Source: Novosphingobium hassiacum (lineage in GTDB: Bacteria > Pseudomonadota > Alphaproteobacteria > Sphingomonadales > Sphingomonadaceae). Taken from it: a DNA stretch of 64,000 bases. The stretch lies in contig NZ_JACICY010000007.1 of assembly GCF_014196055.1 (NCBI RefSeq), positions 62,001 through 126,000 of the forward strand. Direction: 5' to 3'. Below, one piece after another: positions 9,386 through 19,062 of the stretch. Position 1 is the first letter of the stretch. The number at the start of each line of letters is the position of its first letter. The notes under the pieces are model-generated. The model did no database searches and had not been told where the DNA came from. It saw nothing but the letters and a program-made list of their open reading frames with translations. Made by a program: the position numbers and the translations under genes.

Positions 9386-10189
9386 ATGACGCGCAAGATC
9401 ATCACCGGCTATTCCAATCCGACGGTCAAGTTCGTCCGCTCCCTTCGCGAAAAGAAGCACCGGCGGATCGAGCGCAAGTTTCTCGCCGAGGGGCTGCGCC
9501 TGCTGACCGATGCGCGCGAGGGTGGGCGGTTGCCCGAGATCCTGTTGATGGCGCAAGGGCGCGAGGGCCATCCCTTGCTGGATGATCTGGAACGCGCTGT
9601 TGCGGTCGCGGGCGGCGAGGTCATTGAACTGCCGCTCGATATTCTTGCCAAGGTAACCGGCAAGGACAATCCGCAGGCAGTTGCGGGCGTGTTCGCCGAA
9701 TGGGACACGCGCATCGACCTGATCGATCGTGACGCCGCGCCGATCTGGCTGGTTGCGCATGCGATGCGCGATCCGGGTAATCTGGGTACGATGCTGCGTA
9801 CGGCCGATGCGGTGGGCGCGGGCGGACTGATCCTGATCGATGACTGCGTCGATCCCTTCTCAGTCGAGGCGGTGCGGGCGAGTATGGGCGGAATTTTTAC
9901 CACTCGGCTGGCGCAAGTGCGCTGGGATGAATTTCTTGCCTGGCTGCGTGGTGGGCCGGGGCAGCTGGTCGCGGCGTCGCTACGCGAGGCGGTGCCTTAT
10001 CGCCGTGCGCCTTATGCGGCCCCTTGTTTCGTGATGGTCGGCAACGAATCGCGCGGGCTTCCGGAAGATTACGAGATGGCTTGCGACTTGCGCGTGACGA
10101 TGCCGATGCGGGGGCGCGCGGACAGCCTCAACGCCGCCGTTGCAGGCGCAGTTCTGGCCTACGAAGTGCTTGCAACGCTTGATGTATAA
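9386..10189 (+). CDS. SpoU/TrmH family RNA 2'-O-ribose methyltransferase
   Basis: A 267-residue enzyme. An N-terminal substrate-binding domain (NPTVKFVRSLREKKHRR) precedes a knotted SPOUT domain with the three usual motifs: DPGNLGTMLRTADA, the GNESRGLPED segment and the C-terminal DSLNAAVAGAVLAYE. It should transfer a methyl group from S-adenosylmethionine to a ribose in rRNA or tRNA; the target nucleotide is not readable. The ATG at 9386 begins the conserved domain; a TTG 21 bases upstream is less likely. About 190 bp without a gene separate it from ptsH. Confidence 0.92.
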   Translation: MTRKIITGYSNPTVKFVRSLREKKHRRIERKFLAEGLRLLTDAREGGRLPEILLMAQGREGHPLLDDLERAVAVAGGEVIELPLDILAKVTGKDNPQAVAGVFAEWDTRIDLIDRDAAPIWLVAHAMRDPGNLGTMLRTADAVGAGGLILIDDCVDPFSVEAVRASMGGIFTTRLAQVRWDEFLAWLRGGPGQLVAASLREAVPYRRAPYAAPCFVMVGNESRGLPEDYEMACDLRVTMPMRGRADSLNAAVAGAVLAYEVLATLDV

Positions 10190-10243
10190 TACCGCAACGG
10201 CTGGTTAATCGCACGGTCAGTACCAAAGGCGTATGAGACGGTC

Positions 10244-10645
10244 ATGCGCATTTCCGTTGCCCTTGCCGCAATTTGCGCCGCTCTGCTGAGCGGTTGCGCG
10301 ACCGCGCCTTCGACCAGTGCAGGGCTTGCTGGAACGCGGTGGACGATTGTCCGGATCGACGGCGGGGCTCCGGTTCAGCCTGCGAAAGCCAGCATGCGCT
10401 TCGACGATGACCGGCTTGGCGCGAGCGTTGGCTGCAATTCGATTGGTGGCGAGTATCGGGTCGATGCGGGGCGTCTTGTCGCAGGCCCGCTGATGGCGAC
10501 GCGGATGTTCTGCGAAGGCGCGGTGTGGCAGCAGGAAGAGGCAGTCAACGCGCTGCTTTCGGCCGCACCGCAACTGCTGAGGACCGGCAATTCGATGCAA
10601 CTCACCTCGGGCGGCCACGCGCTGGACCTCGAACTCGCGCACTAA
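10244..10645 (+). CDS. META domain lipoprotein (HslJ-like)
   Basis: A 133-residue protein with a lipoprotein signal (LLSGC, lipidated Cys18) followed by one META domain, recognisable from LAGTRWTIVRIDG, GCNSIGGEYR and MATRMFCEG. META domain proteins such as HslJ are envelope stress proteins of unclear mechanism. It ends 4 bp inside the convergent lipoprotein gene on the other strand. Confidence 0.88.
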   Translation: MRISVALAAICAALLSGCATAPSTSAGLAGTRWTIVRIDGGAPVQPAKASMRFDDDRLGASVGCNSIGGEYRVDAGRLVAGPLMATRMFCEGAVWQQEEAVNALLSAAPQLLRTGNSMQLTSGGHALDLELAH

Positions 10646-11400
10646 TCTCCAGCGATGAACGCGGTGATTTGCCAGCCATTGTCCTTCGGTTCTGCAATCA
10701 CACGGTAGTCGAGCAGGCTGCGCAGCCGCGCTGTCGCGATCCAGCCTTTGCGGGCATCACGCAGGGTGACTTTGGTGGTTGGCTTGTCGGGGCGGAATTC
10801 CATCGGATCGATCCCGACCAGTTGCCAGCCGACCATAGCCAGAGGTTTCCCCTTCGGTCCGTCGAGCAGCTCAACGGCATCGCCCGTGACGAGCATCGCG
10901 CTGTAGCCGTCGATGTCGTCGGGGATGTTCCAGAACACCCACGGCATCGCCGCAAGGCCACCTTGGACAGCGCAGCCCAGCGGCATGATCGCATCGAGTT
11001 CGGCCCACAGCTTGCGCTCGGGTTCGGCCAAGCGCTTCTTCAGTTCCTCGACGCCGCTACCGCCGCCGTAGTCGAGCGTGATGTCGGGCGAGGCCAGCGC
11101 GGCAAGTCCGGTGGCGTCTCGCGCGCGGACTGCCGTGGTCAGCGCCTTGTAGAAGGCGGGCCAGCCCAGCGCGGTGGAGCAATCATTGCGCGGTGGGTAT
11201 GTTTGGGCAGCTGCAACCGACGGTTCGGCGGCTGGTTGCGCAGATGGGCTTTCGCTGGGTTCCGGCGCGGGCGCGGCACTGGCGGCGACGGCGGGATGCG
11301 GGCGGGCAGACGGGGCAGGGACAGGCGCCGGATCGCGGTCGCATCCGGCCAGCGCGAGCCAGAGTGCCGCGATCAGCGCAGGTCCCGCACGTCCACTCAT
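10642..11400 (-). CDS. Conserved lipoprotein of unknown function
   Basis: A 252-residue protein with a lipobox (LALAGC, Cys20), a Pro/Ala/Ser-rich linker to about residue 68, and a globular C-terminal region of about 180 residues that I do not recognise firmly; it has a faint look of an NTF2-like fold (YKALTTAVRARDATGLAALAS). Its ATG overlaps the stop of rmuC, so it is expressed with rmuC. Location in the inner or outer membrane facing the periplasm is expected from the lipobox. Confidence 0.75.
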   Translation of the reverse strand: MSGRAGPALIAALWLALAGCDRDPAPVPAPSARPHPAVAASAAPAPEPSESPSAQPAAEPSVAAAQTYPPRNDCSTALGWPAFYKALTTAVRARDATGLAALASPDITLDYGGGSGVEELKKRLAEPERKLWAELDAIMPLGCAVQGGLAAMPWVFWNIPDDIDGYSAMLVTGDAVELLDGPKGKPLAMVGWQLVGIDPMEFRPDKPTTKVTLRDARKGWIATARLRSLLDYRVIAEPKDNGWQITAFIAGD

Positions 11401-12917
11401 TCCGCCGCGACGTCTCCTTCATCGTTGGCGATGGCTGCCAGCACGGCCGCATCGGTATCGGCATGGCGCGGGGTTGCTTCGACCAGCGGCACTTCTTCTA
11501 CCTCGCGCTTGCCGATCTCGATATGCTTTTCGCGCAAGCGGCGTCCGGCGGACAGCACGTTGCGTTCGAAGCTGCCGACGAACTTGTTGTAGTTGGTGAC
11601 CGCGCTGTCGAGGCCTGAGCCCACGCGCTTGAGATGTTCGGCGGCAACGGCAAGGCGGTCGTACAGTTCGCCGCCCATGCGCCCGATCTCGCGCGCTTCG
11701 CGTGCAAGGCCATCCTGACGCCAGACTTGCGCGACGGTGCGCGCGATGGCGACGAGGTTGGTCGGACTGGCCAGCAGCACGCGGCGTTCGAAGGCATAGT
11801 CCCACAAGCTTGGGTCACGTTCCAGCGCCGCGGCTATGAAGTGCTCGCCCGGCACGAACATCAGCACGTAATCGGGCGCTTCCTCGAACTGGCTCTGGTA
11901 CGATTTCGCGCCGAGAGTCTGGATGTGGTTGCGCATCGACTGGACGTGGGCGTTCAGCGCGATCTTGCGGGTGTCGTCGTCCTCGGCCTCGAACGCATCC
12001 TGATAGGCGTTGAGCGAGACCTTGGCGTCGATCACCAGCAGCTTGTTGCCTGGCACGCGCACGATCGCGTCGGGGCGCAGGCGGCCTTCGTCGGTCTCGA
12101 CCGATTGCTCGGTGACGAAGTCGGTATGTTCGGCAAGCCCGCACTGTTCGAGCACGTTGCGCAACTGCAATTCGCCCCAGCGCCCGCGCGTCTTGGGACC
12201 GTTCCGCAGGGAATTGCCGAGTTGCGCGGCGGCAGCGCGTACCGCTTCCTGTCCATCACGCATGGACTGGATCAACCCGGTCAGGTTCCCGAACGCGTCG
12301 ACGCGCTCCTTCTCCAGCTTGCCGACCTGTTCCTCGTAACTGCGCAGCCGCTGATCGACCGGCGAGAGCAGTGCCTTCAATCGTTCGCCGCTGGTCTTTT
12401 CGCTCTCATCGAAGCGGGCCTGCGCGCGGGCGAGGAACGTCTCCTGCGCTTTTTCGAGCACCTTGTTGCCCGCGTTCTCGAATTCCTTGCGCAAGACTTC
12501 CTGCGCCTCGATCAGCATGCGCTTCTGCTCGGCGAAGTTCTCGGCATCGGCCTTGAGGCGTTCGAGCGCGGTGCCTAGTGCCTCCCGATCGGCGCGGACC
12601 TGTGCCAGTTCTGCGCGCACCACGGCAGCATCGGCCGCCTGCTGGCGCGCGGTGGCGAGCGCCGGGGCGAGTTCATCGCGGTGGCGGCGGACTTCTGCCA
12701 GTTCTGCGGAAACCGCATCCATCGCGCGGACCCGCTCGCTCATCGCGGCCAGATCCACCGTCATCGCCTTGACCGTGCCCTCGTGCGCCTTGGCATCGGC
12801 ATCGCGCGCATCATACCGCGCGCGCCATTCGGCAAGCGGGCGCGAGCCGAGGAACCAGCCGATTGCGACTCCCACGACGATGGCGAGAAGCATCAATACA
12901 AGCTGGGCAGATTCCAC
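11397..12917 (-). CDS. rmuC: DNA recombination protein RmuC
   Basis: About 506 residues. An N-terminal membrane anchor (LVLMLLAIVVGVAIGWFLG) is followed by a long coiled coil of heptads to about residue 200 and the RmuC core with RGRWGELQL, PDAIVRVPG and VIDAKVSLNAY. RmuC limits inversions and is a predicted PD-(D/E)XK-type nuclease; the D and the E/K of that fold match the PDAIV and VIDAKV strands. The start is GTG with GGAGG seven bases upstream; an earlier ATG lacks this. Confidence 0.94.
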   Translation of the reverse strand: MESAQLVLMLLAIVVGVAIGWFLGSRPLAEWRARYDARDADAKAHEGTVKAMTVDLAAMSERVRAMDAVSAELAEVRRHRDELAPALATARQQAADAAVVRAELAQVRADREALGTALERLKADAENFAEQKRMLIEAQEVLRKEFENAGNKVLEKAQETFLARAQARFDESEKTSGERLKALLSPVDQRLRSYEEQVGKLEKERVDAFGNLTGLIQSMRDGQEAVRAAAAQLGNSLRNGPKTRGRWGELQLRNVLEQCGLAEHTDFVTEQSVETDEGRLRPDAIVRVPGNKLLVIDAKVSLNAYQDAFEAEDDDTRKIALNAHVQSMRNHIQTLGAKSYQSQFEEAPDYVLMFVPGEHFIAAALERDPSLWDYAFERRVLLASPTNLVAIARTVAQVWRQDGLAREAREIGRMGGELYDRLAVAAEHLKRVGSGLDSAVTNYNKFVGSFERNVLSAGRRLREKHIEIGKREVEEVPLVEATPRHADTDAAVLAAIANDEGDVAAE

Positions 12918-13066
12918 GCAAAACCTCCGGTCGGAACGAAAGAGGAACTTACTGCCTCGGCATTGCACACGCAAGGCTGCCGACGGGCTGTTCCACAACT
13001 GCGTCCGCGCCGGGAACGCATTGCCCGCGGCTTCGCTCTCACTGCATAGCCAGAGGAGCAGACGCC

Positions 13067-13477
13067 ATGTCGATCGAGAAGATGATTTCCGAGCACCCGC
13101 AGGTGGGTGACGCTTACAACGAATCGCTTGGTCGTGCCGTCAAGCACGCAATGTACTGCTCTGCGATCTGCAATTCCTGCGCCGATGCGTGTCTGGCCGA
13201 GGCCATGGACATGGACCAGTGCGTTCGCACGTGCCTGGACTGCTCGGATGTGTGTGCCACGACCGCGCGCATCGCCACGCGCCGGACCGGATCGAACCGT
13301 GAACTGATCCGCGCGCAATTGGCGGTGTGCATCAAGGCTTGTGAAATCTGCGAGGCGGAATGCGGTGGCCACGACAACGCGCACTGCCGCCGCTGCGCGC
13401 AGATGTGCCGCGAATGCGCCGACGATTGTCGCGCCGCGCTCGTCGATTTGGACAGGGAAGTGCACGAGGCCGCGTAA
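13067..13477 (+). CDS. Cys-rich four-helix copper-binding protein (Csp3-like)
   Basis: A 136-residue protein with 17 cysteines, mostly in CX2C, CX3C and CX6-7C spacings along four predicted helices (YCSAICNSCADAC, CVRTCLDCSDVC, CIKACEICEAEC, HCRRCAQMCRECADDC). This is the DUF326 / copper storage protein pattern, where Cys rows inside a helical bundle hold many Cu(I) ions. No Tat or Sec signal is present, so it should be cytosolic like Csp3. The ATG has AGAGGAGC upstream. It is convergent with def. Confidence 0.88.
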   Translation: MSIEKMISEHPQVGDAYNESLGRAVKHAMYCSAICNSCADACLAEAMDMDQCVRTCLDCSDVCATTARIATRRTGSNRELIRAQLAVCIKACEICEAECGGHDNAHCRRCAQMCRECADDCRAALVDLDREVHEAA

Positions 13478-13486
13478 CGCGGCCTC
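13466..13486. terminator. Perfect hairpin at convergent gene ends
   Basis: GAGGCCGCG and its exact complement CGCGGCCTC flank a three-base loop, which is the TAA stop codon of the copper-binding protein gene. It lies between convergent genes and so could end both transcripts, although no T-run is present. Confidence 0.5.
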
Positions 13487-13492
13487 ACGCCA

Positions 13493-14059
13493 TCAGGCCG
13501 CCTTGCGGAGCTTTTCCAGCTTCTTGATCGCCATGTTGCGCTTGAGGCGCGACAGGCGGTCGATGAACAGGATGCCTTCGAGGTGGTCCATCTCGTGCTG
13601 GAGGCAGGTGGACATCAGTCCGTCCATGTCCTGCTCGTGCACTTTGCCGTCGAGATCCTGCCAGCGCGCACGGATGCGCGAGGGGCGTTCGACTTCGGCG
13701 TAGATCTCGGGCACCGAAAGGCAGCCTTCCTGATAGAGCGTGTGCTCTTCGGAAGGATCGAGGATTTCAGGGTTGATGAAGACCTGCGGCTCGCGCTTTG
13801 TCGGCGTGTGGTGATGGTGGTGGCCGTCGTGGTCACAGGCGACCGGCTCGGCATCCGGATCCTCGGGCTGAAGATCGATCACCAGCACACGCAGCGGCAC
13901 GCCGACCTGGATCGCGGCGAGGCCGATGCCGGGGGCATCGTACATTGTCTCGAACATGTCTGACACAAGCGTGCGCAGTTCGTCGTCGAACTTTTCGACG
14001 GGGACGGAGACCTGCTTCAGTCGCTGGTCGGGGATTTCAAGGATTTCGAGAATGGCCAT
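13493..14059 (-). CDS. def: Peptide deformylase with His-rich insertion
   Basis: A 188-residue enzyme that removes the formyl group from nascent N-terminal methionine. All three motifs are intact: GIGLAAIQ at 44-51, EGCLSVP at 111-117 (metal ligand Cys113), and HEMDH at 155-159 (His155, Glu156, His159). Between strands, residues 75-88 read [14 protein letters not shown], an unusual His-rich loop that could bind extra metal. Upstream of it the chain matches ordinary type 1B deformylases. The minus-strand gene is not linked to fmt, which lies 1 kb away in the opposite direction. Confidence 0.96.
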   Translation of the reverse strand: MAILEILEIPDQRLKQVSVPVEKFDDELRTLVSDMFETMYDAPGIGLAAIQVGVPLRVLVIDLQPEDPDAEPVACDHDGHHHHHTPTKREPQVFINPEILDPSEEHTLYQEGCLSVPEIYAEVERPSRIRARWQDLDGKVHEQDMDGLMSTCLQHEMDHLEGILFIDRLSRLKRNMAIKKLEKLRKAA

Positions 14060-14126
14060 GAGGGGCAGATAAGAGAGATGGGCGGGAGTCGCAAGGGACG
14101 CCGCACATTCGACTCCGCGGCTGCGA

Positions 14127-14459
14127 TTACGGCTCCCAAAGCTCTATGGGATTACCTTCCGGGTCATGAATTCGCGCAAATCGCCCGTATTCACCATCCC
14201 ATTCGGCCTTGCGGATAACCTCGATCCCGGCCTGTTCCAGCTTAGCGACGATGGCGTCGAGGCCTTCGACCCGCAGGTTGAGCATGGTCTGGCGGTCGGC
14301 CGGAAAATAGTCGCTGCCGACGGGGAAGGGCTGGAACACTGTTGGCCCCGCCTTCTGCTCCCACCACGCGCCGATGCCGAGATGATCCTCGTACCACTTG
14401 CCCAGCGCTTCCGGGTCATTCGATCGGAAGAAGAAACCGCCAATTCCCTGGATAGCCAT
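14127..14459 (-). CDS. VOC (glyoxalase-fold) protein
   Basis: A 110-residue single VOC domain: [24 protein letters not shown] at the start (a segment longer than quoted is similar), and the C-terminal [12 protein letters not shown]. Proteins of this size act as dimers that bind a metal, but the substrate is not evident. GGAGA lies seven bases before the ATG at 14459. It follows recR by 22 bp on the same strand and is probably cotranscribed. Confidence 0.85.
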   Translation of the reverse strand: MAIQGIGGFFFRSNDPEALGKWYEDHLGIGAWWEQKAGPTVFQPFPVGSDYFPADRQTMLNLRVEGLDAIVAKLEQAGIEVIRKAEWDGEYGRFARIHDPEGNPIELWEP

Positions 14460-14481
14460 GTCAGGATCTCCCGGCGCCGAC

Positions 14482-15078
14482 TCAGCCGACCGGGCGCCGC
14501 GCCCTAAGTGCTTGAGCGAGCGTGCCCTCGTCAAGATAGTCCAACTCTCCACCCACCGGCAGGCCATGCGCCAGCTGCGTCACGCGCACCGTCATGCCCT
14601 CGAGCCGTTCGGCGATGTAGTGTGCGGTGGTCTGGCCTTCCAATGTGGCGTTCATCGCCAGCACCACTTCGTCTACGCCACCCTGGGCGACGCGGTCGAG
14701 CAACTTGCCGATGGTCAGATCCTCGGGTCGCACACCTTCGAGCGCCGACAGCCTGCCGCCGAGCACATGGTACTTGCCGGTAAACAGCCGCGCGCGATCG
14801 AGTGCCCAGAGATCCGCCACTTCCTCGACCACGCAGATCGAGCGCACATCGCGGCGCGGATCGGCGCAGATGCCGCAAGGGTTGGTGGTATCGACATTGC
14901 CGCAGGTGTCGCATTCGACCAGCAGCTCCTGCACTTGCATCAGCGCGTTGAGCAGTTGCTCGAGCGCGGTCTCGCGGCGCTTGATCAGCCACAGCACAGC
15001 GCGCCGGGCCGAGCGCGGCCCAAGCCCCGGGAGGCGGGCCAAGGCGCCCGATAATGCCTCGATCTCTTGCGATGCCAT
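14482..15078 (-). CDS. recR: Recombination mediator RecR
   Basis: A 198-residue protein of normal RecR length. It has the N-terminal helix-hairpin-helix ([16 protein letters not shown]), a four-Cys zinc finger (CDTC and CGIC) and a Toprim domain with [11 protein letters not shown], the GRLSAL segment and the C-terminal [16 protein letters not shown]. It acts with RecO and RecF in gap repair. The ATG at 15078 gives [13 protein letters not shown]; longer reading frames upstream cross the divergent fmt gene. Confidence 0.96.
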   Translation of the reverse strand: MASQEIEALSGALARLPGLGPRSARRAVLWLIKRRETALEQLLNALMQVQELLVECDTCGNVDTTNPCGICADPRRDVRSICVVEEVADLWALDRARLFTGKYHVLGGRLSALEGVRPEDLTIGKLLDRVAQGGVDEVVLAMNATLEGQTTAHYIAERLEGMTVRVTQLAHGLPVGGELDYLDEGTLAQALRARRPVG

Positions 15079-15129
15079 CGCAGCACAGATAGGGGCGGAA
15101 GCGGCAAACGGAAGGGCATTCTCCAGCTT

Positions 15130-16035
15130 ATGCGCATCATCTTCATGGGCACGCCCGATTTCGCGGTGCCGACGCTGGAGGCGCTGGTGGCGGCAGGGCA
15201 CGAAGTGGTCGCAGCCTATAGCCAGCCGCCGCGCCCGGCGGGGCGGGGCAAGAAGCTGCAACCATCGCCGGTCCATCTGGCGGCAGAGGCGCTGGGGATC
15301 GAGGTGCGCACGCCGGTTTCGCTACGAGGCGATGATGAGCAGGGGGCGTTTGCGGCGCTTGGCGCTGATATCGCGGTGGTTGCAGCTTATGGCCTGATCC
15401 TGCCACAAGCGGTGCTGAGTGCGCCGCGCCTGGGGTGCCTGAACGTCCACGGATCGTTGTTGCCGCGCTGGCGAGGGGCTGCTCCTGTGCAGCGCGCGAT
15501 CCTTGCAGGTGATGAGACGACCGGGGTCACGATCATGCAGATGGAGCGCGGGCTCGATACAGGACCGATGCTGGCGACGGTGGAAACGCCGGTCGATGGC
15601 AAGACGGCGGGTGCGTTGACGGCGGAACTGGCGGCGAAGGGGGCCGCGCTGATGGTCACGGTGCTGGCGGATCTGCCTGCGAACCCTGCGGTGGTCCAGC
15701 CCGAGGTCGGCGTTACTTATGCGCACAAGATCGACAAGGCGGAGAGTCGGCTGGATTTTTCGCGGAGTGCTGACGACGTTGAGCGGCAGGTACGCGCATT
15801 CGCGCCGGTGCCGGGTGCGTTTTTCGAGCTGGAGGGGGAGCGCTATCGGGTGCTGGCAGTAGAGGTTGTGAGCGGTGCGGGCGCACCGGGGGTGACGCTG
15901 GACGATGGGCTGAAGATCGCGTGTGCTTCGGGTGCGGTTCGGCCGACCTTAATCCAGCGGGCGGGGCGTCCGGCGATGGATGCGGGCGCTTTGTTGCGGG
16001 GGCGTCCGATTACGGCGGGGACTTGCGTTGGCTGA
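15130..16035 (+). CDS. fmt: Methionyl-tRNA formyltransferase
   Basis: A 301-residue enzyme that formylates initiator Met-tRNA using 10-formyl-tetrahydrofolate. The N-terminal catalytic domain starts [14 protein letters not shown] and contains the formyltransferase signature [15 protein letters not shown] with the catalytic His; the C-terminal OB-like domain is present. It is followed by a paired palindromic repeat and then truA on the same strand. Confidence 0.97.
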   Translation: MRIIFMGTPDFAVPTLEALVAAGHEVVAAYSQPPRPAGRGKKLQPSPVHLAAEALGIEVRTPVSLRGDDEQGAFAALGADIAVVAAYGLILPQAVLSAPRLGCLNVHGSLLPRWRGAAPVQRAILAGDETTGVTIMQMERGLDTGPMLATVETPVDGKTAGALTAELAAKGAALMVTVLADLPANPAVVQPEVGVTYAHKIDKAESRLDFSRSADDVERQVRAFAPVPGAFFELEGERYRVLAVEVVSGAGAPGVTLDDGLKIACASGAVRPTLIQRAGRPAMDAGALLRGRPITAGTCVG

Positions 16036-16045
16036 GAGTCGCCAA

Positions 16046-16140
16046 CACCACCCCCAACCCCCTCCTCTGAAGAGGAGGGGGCTTTTGTGTTGCGCGATCT
16101 TCCCCCACTCCTCTTCAGAGGAGGGGGCCGGGGGGTGGTG
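16046..16140. repeat. Paired palindromic repeat filling the fmt-truA gap
   Basis: Two copies of a 22-24 bp palindrome with core CCTCCTCTTCAGAGGAGG (first copy at 16058-16081, second near 16105-16127) are flanked outside by CACCACCCCC and its complement GGGGGTGGTG, so the whole unit is itself an inverted repeat. The same paired design occurs at 53386-53485 and within valS at 54720-54835. It resembles bacterial BIME/REP elements. Confidence 0.85.
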
Positions 16141-16158
16141 CCTTGGGACACGCAGCGC

Positions 16159-16911
16159 ATGACTCGCTTTGCCCTCACCCTCGAATGGAACGGTGTTCCC
16201 TACGCTGGTTTCCAGCGGCAGAGCCACGCGCCTTCGGTGCAGCAGGCACTGGAGGAAGCGGCGTTCGGGGTGACCGGGGAGGACGTGCGGGTCCATGCGT
16301 CGGGCCGCACCGATACTGGCGTCCATGCGCTGGCGATGCGTGCGCACTTCGATCTTTCGCGCCCATTCGACCCGTTTCGCATGGCAGGCGCGCTCAACGC
16401 CCATCTGCTCAAGGCGGGACATGCGATCGCGGTGCTCGATTGCCGCGAGGTGGCTGATGACTGGCACGCGCGGTTTTCTTGCATCGGGCGGGCCTATGAA
16501 TATCGCATCGTCAACCGTCGCGCGCCGCTGACGCTGGATGTGGGCAAGGCGTGGCGCATCTCCCGACCGATTGATGCACAAGCGATGCACGATGCGGCGC
16601 AAGTGCTTGTCGGTCATCATGATTTCACCACGTTCCGTTCGGTCCATTGCCAGTCCGCCAGCCCGGTCAAGACGCTCGACCGGCTCGACGTGCGGCGTGA
16701 GGGTGAGCGCGTGGTGATCGAGGCGGCGGCGCGCAGTTTCCTGCATCACCAGGTGCGCTCGATGGTCGGCTGCCTGGCTATGGTCGGGCAGGGGCAATGG
16801 TCGTGCGCCGATCTAGTCTCGGCGCTCGAGGCAAAAGACCGTTGCAAATTAGGACTGAACGCACCACCTGATGGGCTGTATTTTGTGAAAGCAGTTTATC
16901 CGGGAGAGTGA
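16159..16911 (+). CDS. truA: tRNA pseudouridine(38-40) synthase TruA
   Basis: A 250-residue enzyme of normal length. The catalytic Asp52 lies in [26 protein letters not shown] and the [13 protein letters not shown] segment are the other family signatures. It converts uridines at positions 38-40 of tRNA anticodon arms to pseudouridine. The ATG at 16159 follows a palindromic repeat; no clear ribosome site is visible. Confidence 0.96.
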   Translation: MTRFALTLEWNGVPYAGFQRQSHAPSVQQALEEAAFGVTGEDVRVHASGRTDTGVHALAMRAHFDLSRPFDPFRMAGALNAHLLKAGHAIAVLDCREVADDWHARFSCIGRAYEYRIVNRRAPLTLDVGKAWRISRPIDAQAMHDAAQVLVGHHDFTTFRSVHCQSASPVKTLDRLDVRREGERVVIEAAARSFLHHQVRSMVGCLAMVGQGQWSCADLVSALEAKDRCKLGLNAPPDGLYFVKAVYPGE

Positions 16912-16913
16912 AA

Positions 16914-18029
16914 ATGACCCAGCTTCGTGGCCAGCAGCTCGTATCGAAACTCGACGAAGATGGCACTCTCACGGTCGAACTTGCCGATCACGACGTTCCG
17001 GCTCCCACTGACACGCAAGTTGTGATCAGGGTCGAGGCGGCGCCGATCAATCCTTCGGATCTGGGGCTGCTATTCGGGCCAGCCGATATCGAGAACGCGA
17101 CCTTCTCGCCCGGCAAGATCGTTGCAAAGATGCCCGAGGCGGCAGTGCGGGCGATGAAGTCGCGGCACGGCCTGGCGATGCCGGTCGGCAACGAAGGTGC
17201 GGGCACGGTCGTCGCGGCAGGCGATGCGCCTGCCGCGCAGGCCTTGCTGGGAAAGCGAGTGACCTGTTTTCCGGGCGGGATGTACGCAACGTATGCGGTG
17301 GCCGATGCGGCGATGTGCCTGGAACTGGGCGACGATGTTTCGGCTGAGCAAGGCGCATCGGCGTTCGTCAACCCGCTGACCGCGCTCAGCTTTACCGAAA
17401 CCATGCGCTACCACGGGCACAAGGCGCTGGTCCACACGGCTGCTGCCTCGAACCTCGGGCAGATGCTGGTAAAGATCTGTCAGGCCGACGGTATTCCGCT
17501 GGTCAACGTGGTCCGCAGCGAAGCGCAAGTCGCGATCCTCAAAGACATCGGCGCGGAGCATGTGGTCGACAGTTCGAAGGACAGCTTCCTCGATGATCTA
17601 ACGGCTGCAGTCGACGCGACCAAGGCAACGATGGCGTTCGATGCAATCGGCGGCGGCAAGCTGGTCAGCCAGATCATGACGGTGATGGAGCAGGTCGCCA
17701 ATTCGGGCGCTGCCTATAGCCGTTACGGTTCGAACAGCCCCAAGCATGCGTTCATCTACGGCGCGCTCGACCTTTCGCCGACGGTGCTGACGCGCAACTT
17801 CGGCTTCAGCTGGGATGTGTCGGGCTGGCTGCTGACGCCGTGGATGGGCAAGCTCGGGCCGGAGATCGTCGGCAAGATGCGTGCGCGTGTGCTGGCCGAA
17901 CTGACCACGACGTTTGCGAGCAACTACAAGGCACGCGTGACGCTCGAACAGGCGCTGAGTCGTGAGGCTGCGCTCGATTACAACGCGCGGCGGACGGGCG
18001 AGAAGTATCTGATCACGCCTGCCGGGTGA
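16914..18029 (+). CDS. Zinc-type dehydrogenase / quinone reductase family oxidoreductase
   Basis: A 371-residue medium-chain dehydrogenase/reductase. It has an N-terminal GroES-like domain (VVIRVEAAPINPSDLGL, GNEGAGTVVAAG) and a Rossmann domain (AAASNLGQMLVKICQADGIPLVNVVR). The usual four structural-zinc cysteines are missing, as in NAD(P)H:quinone oxidoreductases. The substrate is unknown. GGGAGAG lies seven bases before the ATG at 16914; it immediately follows truA on the same strand. Confidence 0.88.
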   Translation: MTQLRGQQLVSKLDEDGTLTVELADHDVPAPTDTQVVIRVEAAPINPSDLGLLFGPADIENATFSPGKIVAKMPEAAVRAMKSRHGLAMPVGNEGAGTVVAAGDAPAAQALLGKRVTCFPGGMYATYAVADAAMCLELGDDVSAEQGASAFVNPLTALSFTETMRYHGHKALVHTAAASNLGQMLVKICQADGIPLVNVVRSEAQVAILKDIGAEHVVDSSKDSFLDDLTAAVDATKATMAFDAIGGGKLVSQIMTVMEQVANSGAAYSRYGSNSPKHAFIYGALDLSPTVLTRNFGFSWDVSGWLLTPWMGKLGPEIVGKMRARVLAELTTTFASNYKARVTLEQALSREAALDYNARRTGEKYLITPAG

Positions 18030-18054
18030 GTTCAAGACAAGGGCCCACCCCCGA

Positions 18055-18076
18055 CCCCTCCCGCCTGCGGGAGGGG
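18055..18076. repeat. Short GC palindrome
   Basis: CCCCTCCCGC and GCGGGAGGGG surround a two-base loop between the convergent dehydrogenase and cobS genes. It may serve as a shared transcript end; the CCCACCCCC sequence before it is also found next to other palindromes in this window. Confidence 0.6.
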
Positions 18077-18090
18077 GGAATTGATCGGCC

Positions 18091-19062
18091 TCACCCCCGG
18101 TGCGCGACGCTTTCGGGGAGGTCCTTGTTGAACACGCGCTGGTAGTATTCGGCCACCAGTACGCGTTCGGTCTCGTCGCACTTGTTGAGGAACGAGAGGC
18201 GGAAGGCGAAGCCGACGTCGTTGAAGATCTGGCTGTTCTGCGCCCAGCTGATCACCGTGCGCGGGCTCATCACCGTCGAGATGTCGCCGCCCATGAAGCC
18301 CTGGCGCGAGAAGTTGGCGACTCGGACCATGTCCGTCACGATCTTGGAATCGAGGTCGGGCACCTTCTTGCTGACGATTTCGACTTCGGTCGCCTCGGCC
18401 AGATAGTTCAGTGCAACGACGAGGTTCCAGCGGTCCATCTGGCCCTGGTTGATCGCCTGCGTGCCGTGGTAGAGACCCGAGGTGTCGCCCAGGCCGACGG
18501 TATTGGCCGTCGCGAACAGGCGGAAGTAGGGGTTCGGGCGAATCACCCGGTTCTGATCGAGCAGGGTCAGCTTGCCCTCGGTTTCGAGAACGCGCTGGAT
18601 CACGAACATCACGTCGGGGCGGCCAGCATCGTATTCGTCGAACACCAGCGCGGTCGGCGTCTGCAGAGCCCACGGCAGCAGGCCTTCGCGGAATTCGGTA
18701 ACCTGCAGGCCATCGCGCAACACGATCGCGTCGCGCCCGACAAGATCGATGCGGCTGATGTGTGCATCGAGATTGATGCGGACACAGGGCCAGTTGAGCT
18801 TGGATGCGACCTGTTCGATGTGAGTCGATTTGCCCGTGCCGTGGTAGCCCTGAACCATGACGCGGCGGTTGAAGGCAAAGCCTGCAAGAATCGCCAGCGT
18901 AGTGTCGGGGTCATAGACGTACGTGGTGTCACGATCGGGCACGCGTTCGTCCGCGCGCGAGAACGCGGGGACCTTCATGTCGATATCGATGCCGAAGGCT
19001 TCGCGGACATCGATCTGCGTGTCGGGTGCGGCAAGGGCGGTCGCGTGGGATATATCGCTCAT
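18091..19062 (-). CDS. cobS: Cobaltochelatase subunit CobS (AAA+)
   Basis: A 323-residue AAA+ protein: Walker [10 protein letters not shown] at 72-80, Walker [10 protein letters not shown], sensor region [10 protein letters not shown]. With CobT and CobN it inserts cobalt into hydrogenobyrinic acid diamide on the aerobic cobalamin route. Length matches the family. cobT, which is usually adjacent, is not downstream; the neighbouring gene faces the other way. The ATG at 19062 begins [10 protein letters not shown]; longer frames upstream lack conservation. Confidence 0.92.
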   Translation of the reverse strand: MSDISHATALAAPDTQIDVREAFGIDIDMKVPAFSRADERVPDRDTTYVYDPDTTLAILAGFAFNRRVMVQGYHGTGKSTHIEQVASKLNWPCVRINLDAHISRIDLVGRDAIVLRDGLQVTEFREGLLPWALQTPTALVFDEYDAGRPDVMFVIQRVLETEGKLTLLDQNRVIRPNPYFRLFATANTVGLGDTSGLYHGTQAINQGQMDRWNLVVALNYLAEATEVEIVSKKVPDLDSKIVTDMVRVANFSRQGFMGGDISTVMSPRTVISWAQNSQIFNDVGFAFRLSFLNKCDETERVLVAEYYQRVFNKDLPESVAHRG

